Below, piece by piece: positions 43,605 to 54,130 of a stretch of DNA of 64,000 nt (position 1 is its first letter; the number at the start of each line of letters is the position of its first letter). The notes beneath the pieces were generated by a model, which ran no database searches, was not told the origin of the DNA, and saw only the letters and a program-made list of their open reading frames with translations. The stretch covers positions 4,269,460 to 4,333,459 of the forward strand of contig OZ007580.1 of NCBI GenBank assembly GCA_963931925.1. Direction: 5' to 3'. Made by a program: the position numbers and the translations under genes. The stretch is from Onchidella celtica. Its lineage: Eukaryota; Mollusca; Gastropoda; Systellommatophora; Onchidiidae.

Positions 43605-44055
43605 TATTATTTGTATTTGTAGGCTACTTTAATCCCATTTGGGAAAGTTGCCTTTGTGTCATTGCACCCAGTTACAACTGAAGCAGGCACGTGGTCGCCA
43701 CAGAAGAGAGAGACAGAGGGGAGAAGGAGGAGGAGGAGGGAGTGGATGAATTTTTATTTGATTTTTGCCCGGGCAGCGGCCTGTTGGGCCTGCTCTTTTC
43801 GATGTCCAACATCCAAGGTATCTTTTACGCCCGCAACGTGCACACGGGCCTTCCAAATTTTTAGTCCTTATCCGAGAAGACTACGTACTCGATCCTATAC
43901 AACCCCCCCCCCACCCCCCCCCGGCTCAGGGACCCGAAAATATGAGAAAAATCCCAAACTTCCAACATGCCTGCACCGGCCGGGTTTTGAACCCGGTACC
44001 CTTGGCATGAGAGACAAGCACCGTGCCTCTAGACCACCTTGTCCCTTCCAGGCGG
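43605..44055 (-). repeat. Long tRNA-derived SINE
   Basis: Read on the minus strand from about 44047, the head has an A-box-like TGGTCTAGAGGC and a B-box GGGTTCAAAACCC. The middle domain (CCCGTGTGCACGTTG, AAAGATACCTTGGA, AGAGCAGGCCCAACAGGCCG, CTGCCCGGGCAAAAA) matches the 28285 copy. A 3' domain (TGGCGACCACGTGCCTGC ... GGGATTAAAGTAGCC ... TACAAATA) matches the fragment at 955-1049. I read this as a full-length or nearly full-length copy of about 450 bp. Confidence 0.8.
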
Positions 44056-44644
44056 TCTCTAGCGATACCGCATCAAAGCAAATCTGCGTAACCGCCAATT
44101 GGTCGATCGCGACCCAAGGTTGTGTCCCACAGTCCAGAAAATAATAATTTTAAAAAAAAAATCTGAAAAGAGATAAACACTTTATCTGAAGGGAATTTTA
44201 AAGCCATTGGTGCATACATCCATTCAAAGAATGTTTATGCAGTTAAACACTAGCAAAATTGTTTTTTTCCAGAACTGGAAGCTCTGCGAAGTTGAACTTT
44301 TCAGATCCTGAAACCTCGATAAATTAACTTTTTAAAGCACTGAGCTGTAGCATCAAAGAGATTTGTGTATCAATAGAACGCGAAAATCTGTGTAACTTTA
44401 CCCCACATCCTTGCCGCCGGCATCCGCACCCCCCCTCCCCCCCCCCCCCCACGCGCTGTTTGCTTCTTGAACTCAACCAAGCAAACATCATTTTACGACT
44501 TACCCTCGGGCAATGTCTGACACACGAGGGGAGCACATCTTCATCCACACCACCACCACCACCCCTTCCCATTTCCCAGCAAATATAATTAGTTTAACAG
44601 TTATTAATTCTTGTTCGCTTTGTCTTATCAATTTTACAGTAATT
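44056..44644. other. KDM6A intron, nothing else seen
   Basis: C run at about 44430-44450 and ACC triplets at about 44546-44563. No exon. Confidence 0.5.
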
Positions 44645-45034
44645 TCGCGGCAAAAGACATGATTGCAACACAAAGACAACCATTACGCAAAAGATATTGA
44701 CTGTTTATGTCGATGGAACGTCCTGAAGCCGGACTGGGAAATCGTTGTCTTTCTAATCCACACATCCATTTCTAATGAGCTAGTGGCATCACTGGGTCAA
44801 GTCTTGTTTTGCCTCGGTTTGAGTATGAAATATTAACTATGGACCTTGCAATGCACAATTTCGCAGCATACAAGGAAATGATTGCAACACAAAGACAACC
44901 ATTGCACACAAGATACTGACTGTTTAAATATGTCGATGGAACGTCCTAAAGCCAGACTGGGAAATCGGTGCTGGTGGCATCGCTGGGTCAAGTCTGGTTT
45001 AGTCCCGATTTGAGTATGAAATATTATCTATGGA
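44645..45034. repeat. ~170-200 bp tandem duplication
   Basis: GATTGCAACACAAAGACAAC, GTCGATGGAACGTCCT, CAGACTGGGAAATCG, GGTCAAGTCT and GAGTATGAAATATTA occur in the same order at about 44661-44846 and 44880-45034. The second copy has lost about 40 bp in the middle. Confidence 0.85.
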
Positions 45035-45508
45035 CCTAACACACCTGCGAGGCTGACACAAGTTTGTCCCACTACTTTAGCCACGTCAAAACTGTCTTGA
45101 GACAGCTGGGGGAAAGAGAGACCCCGCGCACTGAGTCAAACAAACACATTTTGTAATTTTTCTTAACTCTTTCCAATGTATGACCAATAACAGTGATACA
45201 GAATGGATTTGTGGTCAAGGGTTGCTTGGCGCATGACCAGAAACTGCGTCGGACAAGTAGTTAAGGACTACTGGACAGTATCACCATCAACCTTTACTCG
45301 TGGTGGACTGTACGATCACTGAAAACGTTACTGTCAAATGTAGATTTGGTCACACTCGTAACAACAACACTGACAACAAGATTTGCACCTTAACACACAC
45401 ACACAGACAGAGTAATAAAATAAAAAAAACGAACATTAAGAGCATTCTCAACAATCGCCAACATTCACATCAACACTGGCATACCACAACAACCATCACT
45501 GCACTTAC

Positions 45509-45563
45509 TTTCCGGCTGTGGACAAATACAAGGATTGGAGTCAGCAAGGGTCAGCTTGAAGTG
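45509..45563 (-). CDS. KDM6A: KDM6A/UTX-like, TPR exon (second in window)
   Basis: This 55-bp exon on the minus strand has acceptor TTCTCGTTTCAG and donor GTAAGTGCAG. It encodes HFKLTLADSNPCICPQPE plus the first base of the next codon. It continues SLK of the previous exon and aligns with HFQLALVDCNPCTLSNAEI of UTX (from memory). The phase-1 end matches the phase-1 start of the 35-bp exon, so the splice joins give PE-I-KLHIAH. Confidence 0.9.
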
Positions 45564-45766
45564 CTGAAACGAGAAAATAAGGCAATGTCTACATTTCAAA
45601 ACTTCACACTTTCTGGCCAGAATGGGCTGCCGAAGATCACCTACTGGTTGGTCTAGTGCACAGATTACAATGATAAAACTTGGAAGTGTTTATCCGGCCA
45701 TAATTGGCTTTGTGATGTTTATTCTGCAAAAGTTCTTCAAAAGTATAATATTATTGAGACTGCAAT

Positions 45767-46098
45767 AGCGTAGTGGTTAGCGTCTTCGCCCGTCAATCGG
45801 ACGACCATGGTTCGATTCTCAGGCGGGTATTATTATTTTCTTTTCAAATAGAAGTCTTTTTAGATATGAATCTGTTTTGTTTTTTCTCAGGCGGGTATTA
45901 TTATTATTTTCTTTTCAAATAGAAGTCTTTTTAGATATGAATCTGTTTTGTTTTTTCTCAGGCGGGTATTATTATTATTTTCTTTTCAAATAGAAGTCTT
46001 TTTAGATATGAATCTGTTTTGTTTTTTCTCAGGCGGGTATTATTATTATTTTCTTTTCAAATAGAAGTCTTTTTAGATATCAATCTGTTTTGTTTTTT
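45767..46098 (+). repeat. tRNA-like head followed by a 68-71 bp x4 tandem repeat
   Basis: 45767-45836 resembles a tRNA: A-box TAGCGTAGTGG and B-box GGTTCGATTC at the right spacing, typical of a tRNA-derived SINE head. The tandem unit starts immediately after the B-box (CTCAGGCGGGTATTATT ... TTTTAGATATGAATCTG). It repeats at 45818, 45886, 45957 and 46028, so the tRNA 3' end is inside the repeated unit. Units are nearly identical. Confidence 0.75.
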
Positions 46099-46243
46099 TT
46101 TAATCCACCAACAATAATAGGGAGTAAATCAAGTTTTTTGTGTTTTTTTTTTGTATTTAGTCAACACCAATACTGGCAGATAATGGCAGCCATAAAACTA
46201 TGTGGGCATTGTAGCCAAAATATTACTACCAATACATTTCTAA

Positions 46244-47063
46244 CAGACCTGTTTACCCTAAGTTATGCACAATAGGGAGACGGCTGCTCAAAAATAGGGA
46301 GATTTCATTAAAAAGAGGGAGATGCTAGAAATGTGCACCATCGGCAAAGTAAACTAGTGAAATATCAACCAAAATGTATCATCGTATAATATGATTCATT
46401 ATTTATGTGTTTGTGATTTGGACTGAATCCCTATGCTATTCATAGGATACTGTGTTTGTGATTTAGACAGTAAGACTGAATCCCTCTGCTATTTATAGGA
46501 TACTGTGTTTGTGATTTAGACAGTAAGACTGAATCCCTCTGCTATTTATAGGATACTGTGTTTGTGATTTAGACAGTAAGACTGAATCCCTCTGCTATTT
46601 ATAGGATACTGTGTTTGTGATTTAGACAGTAAGACTGAATCCCTCTGCTATTTATAGGATACTGTGTTTGTGATTTAGACAGTAAGACTGAATCCCTCTG
46701 CTATTTATAGGATACTGTGTTTGTGATTTAGACAGTAAGACTGAATCCCTCTGCTATTTATAGGATACTGTGTTTGTGATTTAGACAGTAAGACTGAATC
46801 CCTCTGCTATTTATAGGATACTGTGTTTGTGATTTAGACAGTAAGACTGAATCCCTCTGCCATTTATAGGATACTGTGTTTGTGATTTGGACTGAATCCC
46901 TCTGCTATCTATAGGATACTGTGCAGTGTTCTAAAGGTTCTAATTTCATTTTCGGGAGATCGGTGAAAAAAATATCGGGAGATTTATGATGCTAGCGGGA
47001 GGTCGGGAGATGGGGTCTAAAATCGGGAGTCTCCCGCTCAAATCGGGAGGGTAAACAGGTCTG
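46244..47063. mobile_element. 820-bp MITE with a satellite core
   Basis: The terminal inverted repeats are CAGACCTGTTTACCCT and AGGGTAAACAGGTCTG, directly flanked by TTCTAA on both sides (46238-46243 and 47064-47069). Subterminal GGGAGAT / ATCTCCC-type motifs occur at both ends. The core (about 46400-46921) is a 53-bp satellite. No transposase frame. It lies in a KDM6A intron only 235 bp from an exon. Confidence 0.9.
46400..46921. repeat. 53-bp satellite core, about ten copies
   Basis: The unit contains ACTGTGTTTGTGATTTAGAC, AGTAAGACTGAATCCCTC and TGCTATTTATAGGAT. Interior copies are practically identical. The first and last copies both lack the GACAGTAA segment and carry private changes, so expansion occurred inside the array. 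Confidence 0.93.
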
Positions 47064-47297
47064 TTCTAACCACCAACCAGTGCCACCCCCCCCCTTTTTT
47101 TTCCAAAAAAAGAAAACAAGAAAAGAAAAAACCATCGAGAATGTGGTGACTGTGACCAACTAACCAACGTTATCCCAGCTGCCAAATTTTCCAAAAACTT
47201 CATTGAACAATCAAAACCTTACTTGACCATTTGGCCCAAAACAGTCACTCTTGTGTTTTACTTTTTGTTTATTATGGTTATGATTGAGTTCGCTTAC

Positions 47298-47418
47298 CTT
47301 TAGACTGTTGTCATACTGGCGAAGAACTTTGAACATCAAGGCCAGACGCAGATGAACCTCCGAGGCGCGCCGGAACCCGGGCTCGGCATACAGAAGCTGC
47401 TGGAACACCTGGATAGCC
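47298..47418 (-). CDS. KDM6A: KDM6A/UTX-like, TPR exon (first in window)
   Basis: This 121-bp exon on the minus strand lies between acceptor (TTTCTTTGACAG) and donor (GTAAGCGAAC). It starts with one base completing a codon (W expected), then encodes AIQVFQQLLYAEPGFRRASE followed by VHLRLALMFKVLRQYDNSLK and ends in phase 0. The stretch is a close match to [20 protein letters not shown] and [20 protein letters not shown] of UTX (from memory). KDM6A removes methyl groups from histone H3 lysine 27; this part is the nuclear TPR scaffold, not the catalytic domain. The exons encoding the more N-terminal TPRs were not found in the remaining 16.6 kb. Confidence 0.92.
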
Positions 47419-49084
47419 CTGTCAAAGAAACAAAAAGTCAAAATTTACCTCATTTGTTCCCTTTACTTTTTGCGTTTTTTCCCCACAAAATCACATTCCT
47501 CCAAACAAAGGGTAACACAATACATGCCAGGAATGGGTCAAATTTGTAACAAAAAAAAAATTATAAAGACGGGAAAAGGGAAGTTCTGCTTAAATCTTAG
47601 GGTGGAATGGCCATGGAGTACAGAAATGGAATCGGCATATTTGACATAGTTATTCACCCCCCCCCCCCCCAGCGAGGACTCGATCCACACTGACACATAA
47701 CCTCCCACCCCCACATTGACACCTCAATAATTCCCGTGTATATACATTACCATTCCTCATATGCATCCATACAGCCATAGTCAAGAACAGTCCTGTTCCT
47801 CAAGCTCAAATCTCACCCTCGGGTACGCCCCCCCCCCCCTCAAACGTACACACAAAAGACACCTTCCCGAGATCTGTGGCTGTCATTACCACTAGAATGA
47901 CAATGTTAATCCCGGTACAGGTGGCCAAAACTGGAGCAGGTGCTACCCCAAGTACCCGGCACGCGACACGGCACACGACCTCCATTATCTCACCTGGGGA
48001 CATTCTCTGTTTCCTGTCGGGCTAAGTGATACCCCCCCCCACCCTTCCCCCGCAACACGCTCCTCCCCTTGGCACCTCATCAGGCCATGCCGTAACCAGT
48101 CTCTCCTCTCTCTCTCCCTCTCTCTCTTGAGCTTAATGCAGGAACATGACATCTGAATACCATGGCCATCTTTCCTGTTACGATGACGTTTTCAACAGTT
48201 TCGCAGACTGTTTATTCAGAAATAAAAAATATCTATTTTCTTGATTGTGAACAAATACCAAGAGCATGCAAAACGTCACAAAACCTTCCACAGAACAATA
48301 ATATCGTTTTTGTAGAGCTACAACCCCATGTTTTTAATAGAAGAAGGAAAAGGCTTCATAGAGGACGGTTACTGAACCTATTCCCAGTATACAAGACGGG
48401 CAAAACAAGTCGGGCAGTAGGGGGGTTAAAAGGATGATTGAAAAAAATGATGTCAAGGACGCACGATCACCTGAAAAAACAACCATCACAGATCGAACAT
48501 TGACGTAAGTGGTGTAGAATTATGATATCTTGTCATCCCACGGATGAAAGGGTAGACACGCAATAGTTTCATAGTCAAGATGATCTAGAAAAGTGGTTCT
48601 CAAAAGTTCCAGAGATCCCCCCCTCCCCCTCCTATTCGATCATAAGTTTTCCCAATTTCTCCCTCATTTTGAATTCACGTCTAATAATTTTTTCACAACT
48701 AGATGAAGTACCCGACATTACCCGGGATAGACCGGTGTGCCCATCCCTCTCTCTCGATCTGCCTCTCTCTGATCTAGACAATTTCCCATACATTCTCCCC
48801 GTGCAGTGGGCATATGAAAGGGAGCAAAAACAACAACAACAAAATCACTTTTATTTTCCATTTTTGGAACTTTTACATATAACTGCCTGAAATTTGAATA
48901 GAAACAACAGGTCACTACAAAAGCGACTGGATAAGATTAGTTGACATTTTTTAGCAGTTTTTGAGACCATTATTTATTTTGGGCTGGGGCGTGGAGAAGA
49001 AAAAAAGAGGAGGAGGGAGCATAACTGCACCATAATGAATTACTCCCGCCACCTTTTTCTAAAAATACGATTATACTTTACTAC
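47419..49084. other. No exon found; probable KDM6A upstream intron
   Basis: C runs at about 47657-47670 and 47827-47838, short (CT)n at about 48102-48128, and a fragment (48700-48735) related to the repeat at 37013. No conserved TPR coding sequence is visible. Confidence 0.5.
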
Positions 49085-49160
49085 TACTAATAATAATAAT
49101 GGAGATAATTTATATAGCGCCTAATCCAAACGAGTTTGCTCTAGGCGCTTAACAGAAAGT
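49085..49160 (-). repeat. Retroposon 3' end (GCGCTATATAAATTA type)
   Basis: Read on the minus strand: CTGTTAAGCGCCTAGAGC ... GGCGCTATATAAATTATC, then an (ATT)n tail. The same terminal motif ends the LINE fragment at 53085-53401, suggesting a SINE/LINE pair with a shared 3' end. Confidence 0.5.
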
Positions 49161-49639
49161 CTTGTTCTCTCCATTTGCATCTCTCTCACTCTCTCTTTCT
49201 TTCTCTCACCCTCTTTCTCTCACTCTCTCTATCTCAGAGCAAACTGTCACGCAGCCTGTTAGGCGCAGTTCACAACTCACAACAGTTCACAAACTCACAA
49301 CTTGTATTCTAAAGTATTATAATATTATTTGAATATATATTATATAATATTTTTTTAATGATGAATTATAAATTTTCGTTGATGATATGGGGGGTGATAG
49401 GGATAAATTTTAATCTATTTATTTTAATTTCAATTTTGGCCGCTGGCCGCTACTATAGTGGTTATTGCTGAAACAATTTATTCAATACAATCAAATTAAA
49501 AAAGAAATTCTCATTTCAATAGATCATAAAACTTCTATTAAGTGATTAGTTTCATGCCCAGATTATATATTGTTGGGAAGGCTAAACCTCCCCAGTTTGT
49601 CCCCGGGGTAAAAATCCTCCCCTTAGATTTGAAATTCCT

Positions 49640-49915
49640 TCACTGGGAGCCAAGTATGATAAGGCGCTGACTCCATATCTAAGCTGGGTGGGTTACACTA
49701 CACATTACTTCTACAGGCCTTCTCCACAAATTATCAAGTGGAATCGGTGTGTAATTTGTAAATATTGCTAGAAGAAAAAAAAACAAACGGCCGTATCATC
49801 AAAAACTACGAGCACACGAAATTTCAATCATCCTGAACAGTCGCTGGAAGGTAGTCAAAACGTTGTCATTCAAAGGGGTCGAAGTGCCTCTCGTCTGAGA
49901 ATCCTTGATCTAGGA
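49640..49915. repeat. Interspersed repeat, copy A
   Basis: It shares ACTACACATTACTTCTACAGG/GCCTTCTCCAC, CGGTGTGTAATTTGTA, CCGTATC, GAGCACA and GTCATTC-AAAGGGG, in this order, with 59925-60115. Class unknown. Confidence 0.65.
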
Positions 49916-51479
49916 CTAATTCCAGTATTTCCTTCCGCAAGGGTGCAGGTCACACGGCAGACAACAACGAAACTGCACATTATATTAGTGGTTGATTCCA
50001 GTGAACTTTCCAGCCCTGATGCTCGCAGTTCGCCTTAAGCACCGTAAACACAGGGATAATTATGCTGAGCATAAATGTACGTGGTATCAACTCTGCTGGC
50101 AAATCACACGGTGTCAAAGACCACACTGCAATCATTACAGGAGTACGCACGGGCAATGAAAAGGTTGTGTATCAGTACAGCAATAATCACAATTGTCAAA
50201 CTTCCATCCTTATCATCGATACCACACCACCCATCAATCACATCAAAGTTAGCATCAACAACAATCACAACCTCATGGCAGCAACAGCAACGACAACTTG
50301 ACCTCGTGACTCCAGCTACAGCCGCTCTCTCGCTCTGTCTTGTCTCTGTTTTTCCCTCTGTGAGTTTCTCTCTCCCTCTCCATTCTACGTCTCATTTATC
50401 TTTGCAGTTTCCATCATCTAAACACTTCTACGTCTGTCTGTCCAAGTACATTAATTTTTTCCCCGTTCTATAATTATAATCGTCTGTTGTCTGTCTTTTG
50501 CGTCTATTCTCTGATTGTAACTTTAACATCTTTCTTCATTAATTGATCCATATTTCTTTCCCATATCTCCCATGTTTTCATGTCTCTGTTCCCCTTCCCT
50601 TGCCAGACCTCCACCATCCATTTCTTCTACCCCCCCCCCCTCCGTCTTCATCCATTATCAGCTTTTGATTTCCCTCTCCTTCTCCCTACAGGAAAGGTTC
50701 TCAAGCCATTGGTTTTGGGACCCGCTATTGTGACACCAGGGCACTAACAACGCGGGTCTCCAAGTTCCTTGGGCAAGGACAGTTTTAAGCAGTCTGGGTG
50801 GGAGGATTAAAAAAAATAAATCTGGGCTCTGGCCGCCTGGAAATCGCCGGCCAATGGCCTGTGACCTGTGCCACCCCCACCCCCCTCCAACCCCCATGAC
50901 CCCGACAGCCACGGTCGGTGCTCATCCTCTCTCCCCAACTTCACTACAGATTCTGATCTCATGGTCCCCTCCCTGTATGTGGCCCTCATGACGTACGGCC
51001 TGATTCTTTTTGGGTTAGTAAATCTACAAAACAATATATTCATGATAGCATGGACAAAATTGCGACATAATGTCTGAATGCGGATTCGTGCAGGGTTAGT
51101 AGGTCCACTATCAAACATATCAAAATTCCCCCGAGGTCCCAGCGTCCCTTGACCTATTTCAAAGCATCATATTTCATAATCACAACAAATATTAAGGATT
51201 ATGTAGGAAAACATTTCAGTTTACTCGGGAAAACTGCTGTAACGCGGCAAAAGATCATGTCTTTTCATTCTTGCCTGTTGCCATCCTTTAAGCCACTTCT
51301 GCCATCATTGCTGTCACTACTGCAAAAACAAAGAACTGCACCATTGGACACGGACCACTTCTACCACCAGTAGAGAAAATATGAGGCGAATTAAAGGTAA
51401 GTTGCAGTGCCTAGTTAGTGCTCAGAAAGGCAAAACGGGAGTGAAAGAAAGAAGGAGGAGAAATGATCAAGATTGGGAT
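49916..51479. other. No gene seen
   Basis: CT-rich sequence at about 50300-50700 and C runs near 50630 and 50870-50893. The 132-codon frame at 50075-50473 has no recognised domain. Confidence 0.5.
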
Positions 51480-51575
51480 CGAACCCGCGACCTCTGCTAC
51501 GGCACCCATCGCCTTGCCAAGATGAAAACGGGTCGCTTAACCGTTCGGCCACTCACAGAGTTTGAATTAATGTCG
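51480..51575 (-). repeat. tRNA-like sequence (pseudo-tRNA or SINE head)
   Basis: On the minus strand, an A-box-like TGGCCGAACGGTTAAGCG and B-box GGTTCGATCCC lie about 85 nt apart in total, with a long variable region as in Ser/Leu-type tRNAs. The acceptor ends do not pair convincingly (GTGAGTG against CAATCTTG), so a pseudogene or SINE head is more likely than a working tRNA. Confidence 0.55.
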
Positions 51576-52351
51576 TAATGCTCTGTCTCCCCCCAAGCTT
51601 CTGCTTACTTCTATGAACTTCTACCACCGGCGGTAATGCCACAAGAACTTGAGATTTTATAACCCATACAATCCCTGCTGCTCTCCGGCAAAAACATCAA
51701 ATTCATCAGCTCCAAGAGGCCAAACGGCCAGACCGCTTCTTTGCCTCTCTAGTCTCTGCGCTACCTGGACCTCTAGGGGTCAGCGACCTAGCGGACACAC
51801 TGACACAAAGGAGATAAGGGGTCAGAGGGGCGGGGGAAGAGGCGTGGCGTAAGATCCACAGATACACACTGGGTTCATCCATCGGCCAGCCCTGCTGGTC
51901 TCTCCTCTCCCCTTGTGCTTTGGTATAAAACGGTGTCGGGGGCCTGTGGAGTCCACTACTGACCAAAGGCGAATCTACTTTCTAATCCTGGAGGGGCCTT
52001 GAAGAAACTTTTTTATTGAGTGAATTTTGGATGTTGCTGGTTGTGAAGGAGCTCCATAACAGTTCGAGCTTCAGGGTCCCAAAAATGTAGGTCCGCCACT
52101 GCTAGTAGCAAAGTTCCCTCCGCCCTACCAGCTACCGTTTGATAACCGTTCACAGCCTCGCTCTACTTCTTGTATCACTGAAAGATCCCACATGACCAGC
52201 CACACAATGTGTTCTGTGTGACCTGCAACCTCTGGTCTAACAACACAACACAGCAGGACAGGAGAGGGATTGGTCAAGCTACAACCCTATGCCATAAAGA
52301 CAGGAATGCCTGACTAAAACCACCTGATTTGAGCCGTCTCAATCGTTTCTA
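51576..52351. other. No gene seen
   Basis: Unique-looking sequence. No exon or repeat recognised. Confidence 0.5.
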
Positions 52352-52357
52352 CTTCCA

Positions 52358-52757
52358 CTGGGTTCCTGTAGGTCCTTAAAAATAAACATTTCAAGGCCTT
52401 TTTTCCAGATTTTTACAGAAATGTTAAAGACTTTTTAATACTCTTTCTGAACTAATTGCAAACTATTCTAGGACTATCTGGGTGTTTGCAATATAACAAT
52501 TACTTATTTACACTTCACATTGTCCTGTATGATGGAAATTATAAAAAAATAAATAAAAAAAAAATATATATATATTCTAAACAAGTTACTTAAATTTCCC
52601 GTGCAATGCAGCTGACGAGGTCGATAAAGCCAAATTCGTGCGAATGAATCCCCGCCCCACAGTACCATCGGTATTCCAAGTTCAGAATCTGGTACTTCAT
52701 GGACACGTTTTGAACATTATGGGCTTAAAAGGGCTTTTAAGGACCTGTGGAACCCTG
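52358..52757. mobile_element. CAGGGTTCA MITE family, diverged copy 5
   Basis: The left end is CTGGGTTCCTGTAGGTCC and the right end GGACCTGTGGAACCCTG. The flanks are CTTCCA and CTTCCG (5 of 6 match). It keeps the subterminal TTAAGGAC / AAGGCC motifs, but its interior is unlike the other copies. Confidence 0.75.
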
Positions 52758-52895
52758 CTTCCGACTGTCCAGTATTCCATTCTACCAATTCTGAGTTGCT
52801 TAATTTGTGAAGAATGCAGTGGGTTTACCAATATGTTTGCCAGTGTGATAGCAGTAAGGAGGAAAACGAACAGTTTACTGGTTATCCACAGCCTT

Positions 52896-54095
52896 ACAAT
52901 GGACAAACTGACTGCTCAACGTCATCTGATAGATGAAAAATATTCTAGTTATTACTGTCAACCACCTACAGAGAGTTATAGCTGTGATCAACAGTTTATA
53001 ACTGTAACTGAATGGATTACAATTACAAGGAGGCTGAGTGCTATCAGTACTTAGATCCCTTGTAATTCTAAGCCCCTCAGTTTAATAATAATAATAATAA
53101 ATAGAATTTATATAGCGCATTTCTAATAAAATTATTACTCAATAATTCATGCACACAATTTCCAAATCTCATACTAAAACACGCACTCTCATCCATACAA
53201 GCTTTCAGTTCCGCACCCATAGACGCTCTTAGTCATATAACAATAGCTTATATAATCAACATTGTAATATCAAAGTACAGAATAGAATTTTGAAAATTTA
53301 AAAGTTTCGGAGGAAAAGGTGATGTTTTACGCTTTTCTTAAAGCTTTCAAGATTCGGTGATTCACGAATGTTCAAGGGTATCTGGTTCCAGACAAAAGGT
53401 CCAGTTTATTTCACGGGGTTAGAATTAAAATGGATCTAAGAGCCAATGGCACTTGGACTCCTTTTAATTCCAACCCCTTACCACATCTAACAAAAACACG
53501 GAAATGTTTTCAACTTATATTGGGCAAAGTGACTGTCCAACGACGGCTTATAGATGAAAAATGTCCTGTTAACTTACATCAGTCGCCTACAGAGAGTTAT
53601 ACAGTGTAGCTGTAATCAACAGCTTGTAATTACAACTGAAGGGTCTAAGAGCGAAGGGGGCCCAAGAGACCTCCCGACATCTAACCAAAACAGGGCAATG
53701 TTTACAAGCTACAATGGACGAAGTGACTGCCCAACGACAACTGATAGATGAAAAATGTTCTCCAAATTTCCATCAACCGCCTACAGAGAGTTATAGCCGT
53801 GATCAACAGTTTGTTATTACAACTGAAGGGGTCTAAGAGCCCTTAAATAAATCGAAAGGGTTGGAACTACAAGAAATCTAAGTGCAAATGGCACTCAAAA
53901 CCCTTCTAATTCTACTTCCTTCAATTAAGACCTCCCCACACCCGCACGGAAATGTTTACAACTTAAATGGACATAGTGACTGTCCAAAGCCAACTGATTG
54001 ATGAAATATGTTCTGCTAATTTCCACCAACCGCCTACAGAGCGTTACTACAGTAACTGCGATCAACAGTTTGTAATTACAATTAAGACCTCAGGC
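52896..54095 (+). repeat. Composite array: four ~120-bp modules alternating with hairpins
   Basis: Modules lie at about 52896-53015, 53520-53640, 53700-53832 and 53955-54095. Each contains a GTGACTGYCCAACG-like start, CTGATAGATGAAAAAT, CAACCGCCTACAGAGAGTTA and GATCAACAGTTTGT. Between them lie GGGGTTAGAATTA-type hairpins (about 53013-53078, 53419-53486, 53863-53921) of the family seen at 4698-4875. In three modules one frame stays open through the unit (LIDEKxxxxxxQPPTESYSxD-like); the second module has an in-frame stop. A truncated LINE interrupts the array. Confidence 0.75.
53085..53401 (-). mobile_element. 5'-truncated LINE end with 7-bp target duplication
   Basis: On the minus strand, 53390 downwards encodes WNQIPLNIRESPNLESFKKS then VKHHLF. 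This is the W-N-x-LP-x-x-IR...SFKxxLKxHLF pattern that ends many CR1/L2/Rex-type LINE proteins. A non-coding 3' part follows, ending GCGCTATATAAATTC plus an (ATT)n tail. CAGTTTA flanks it on both sides (53078-53084 and 53402-53408), and removing it restores the hairpin array. Confidence 0.8.
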
Positions 54096-54130
54096 TCACT
54101 AGATCAAATCAAAACATGGGAAATGTTTAC

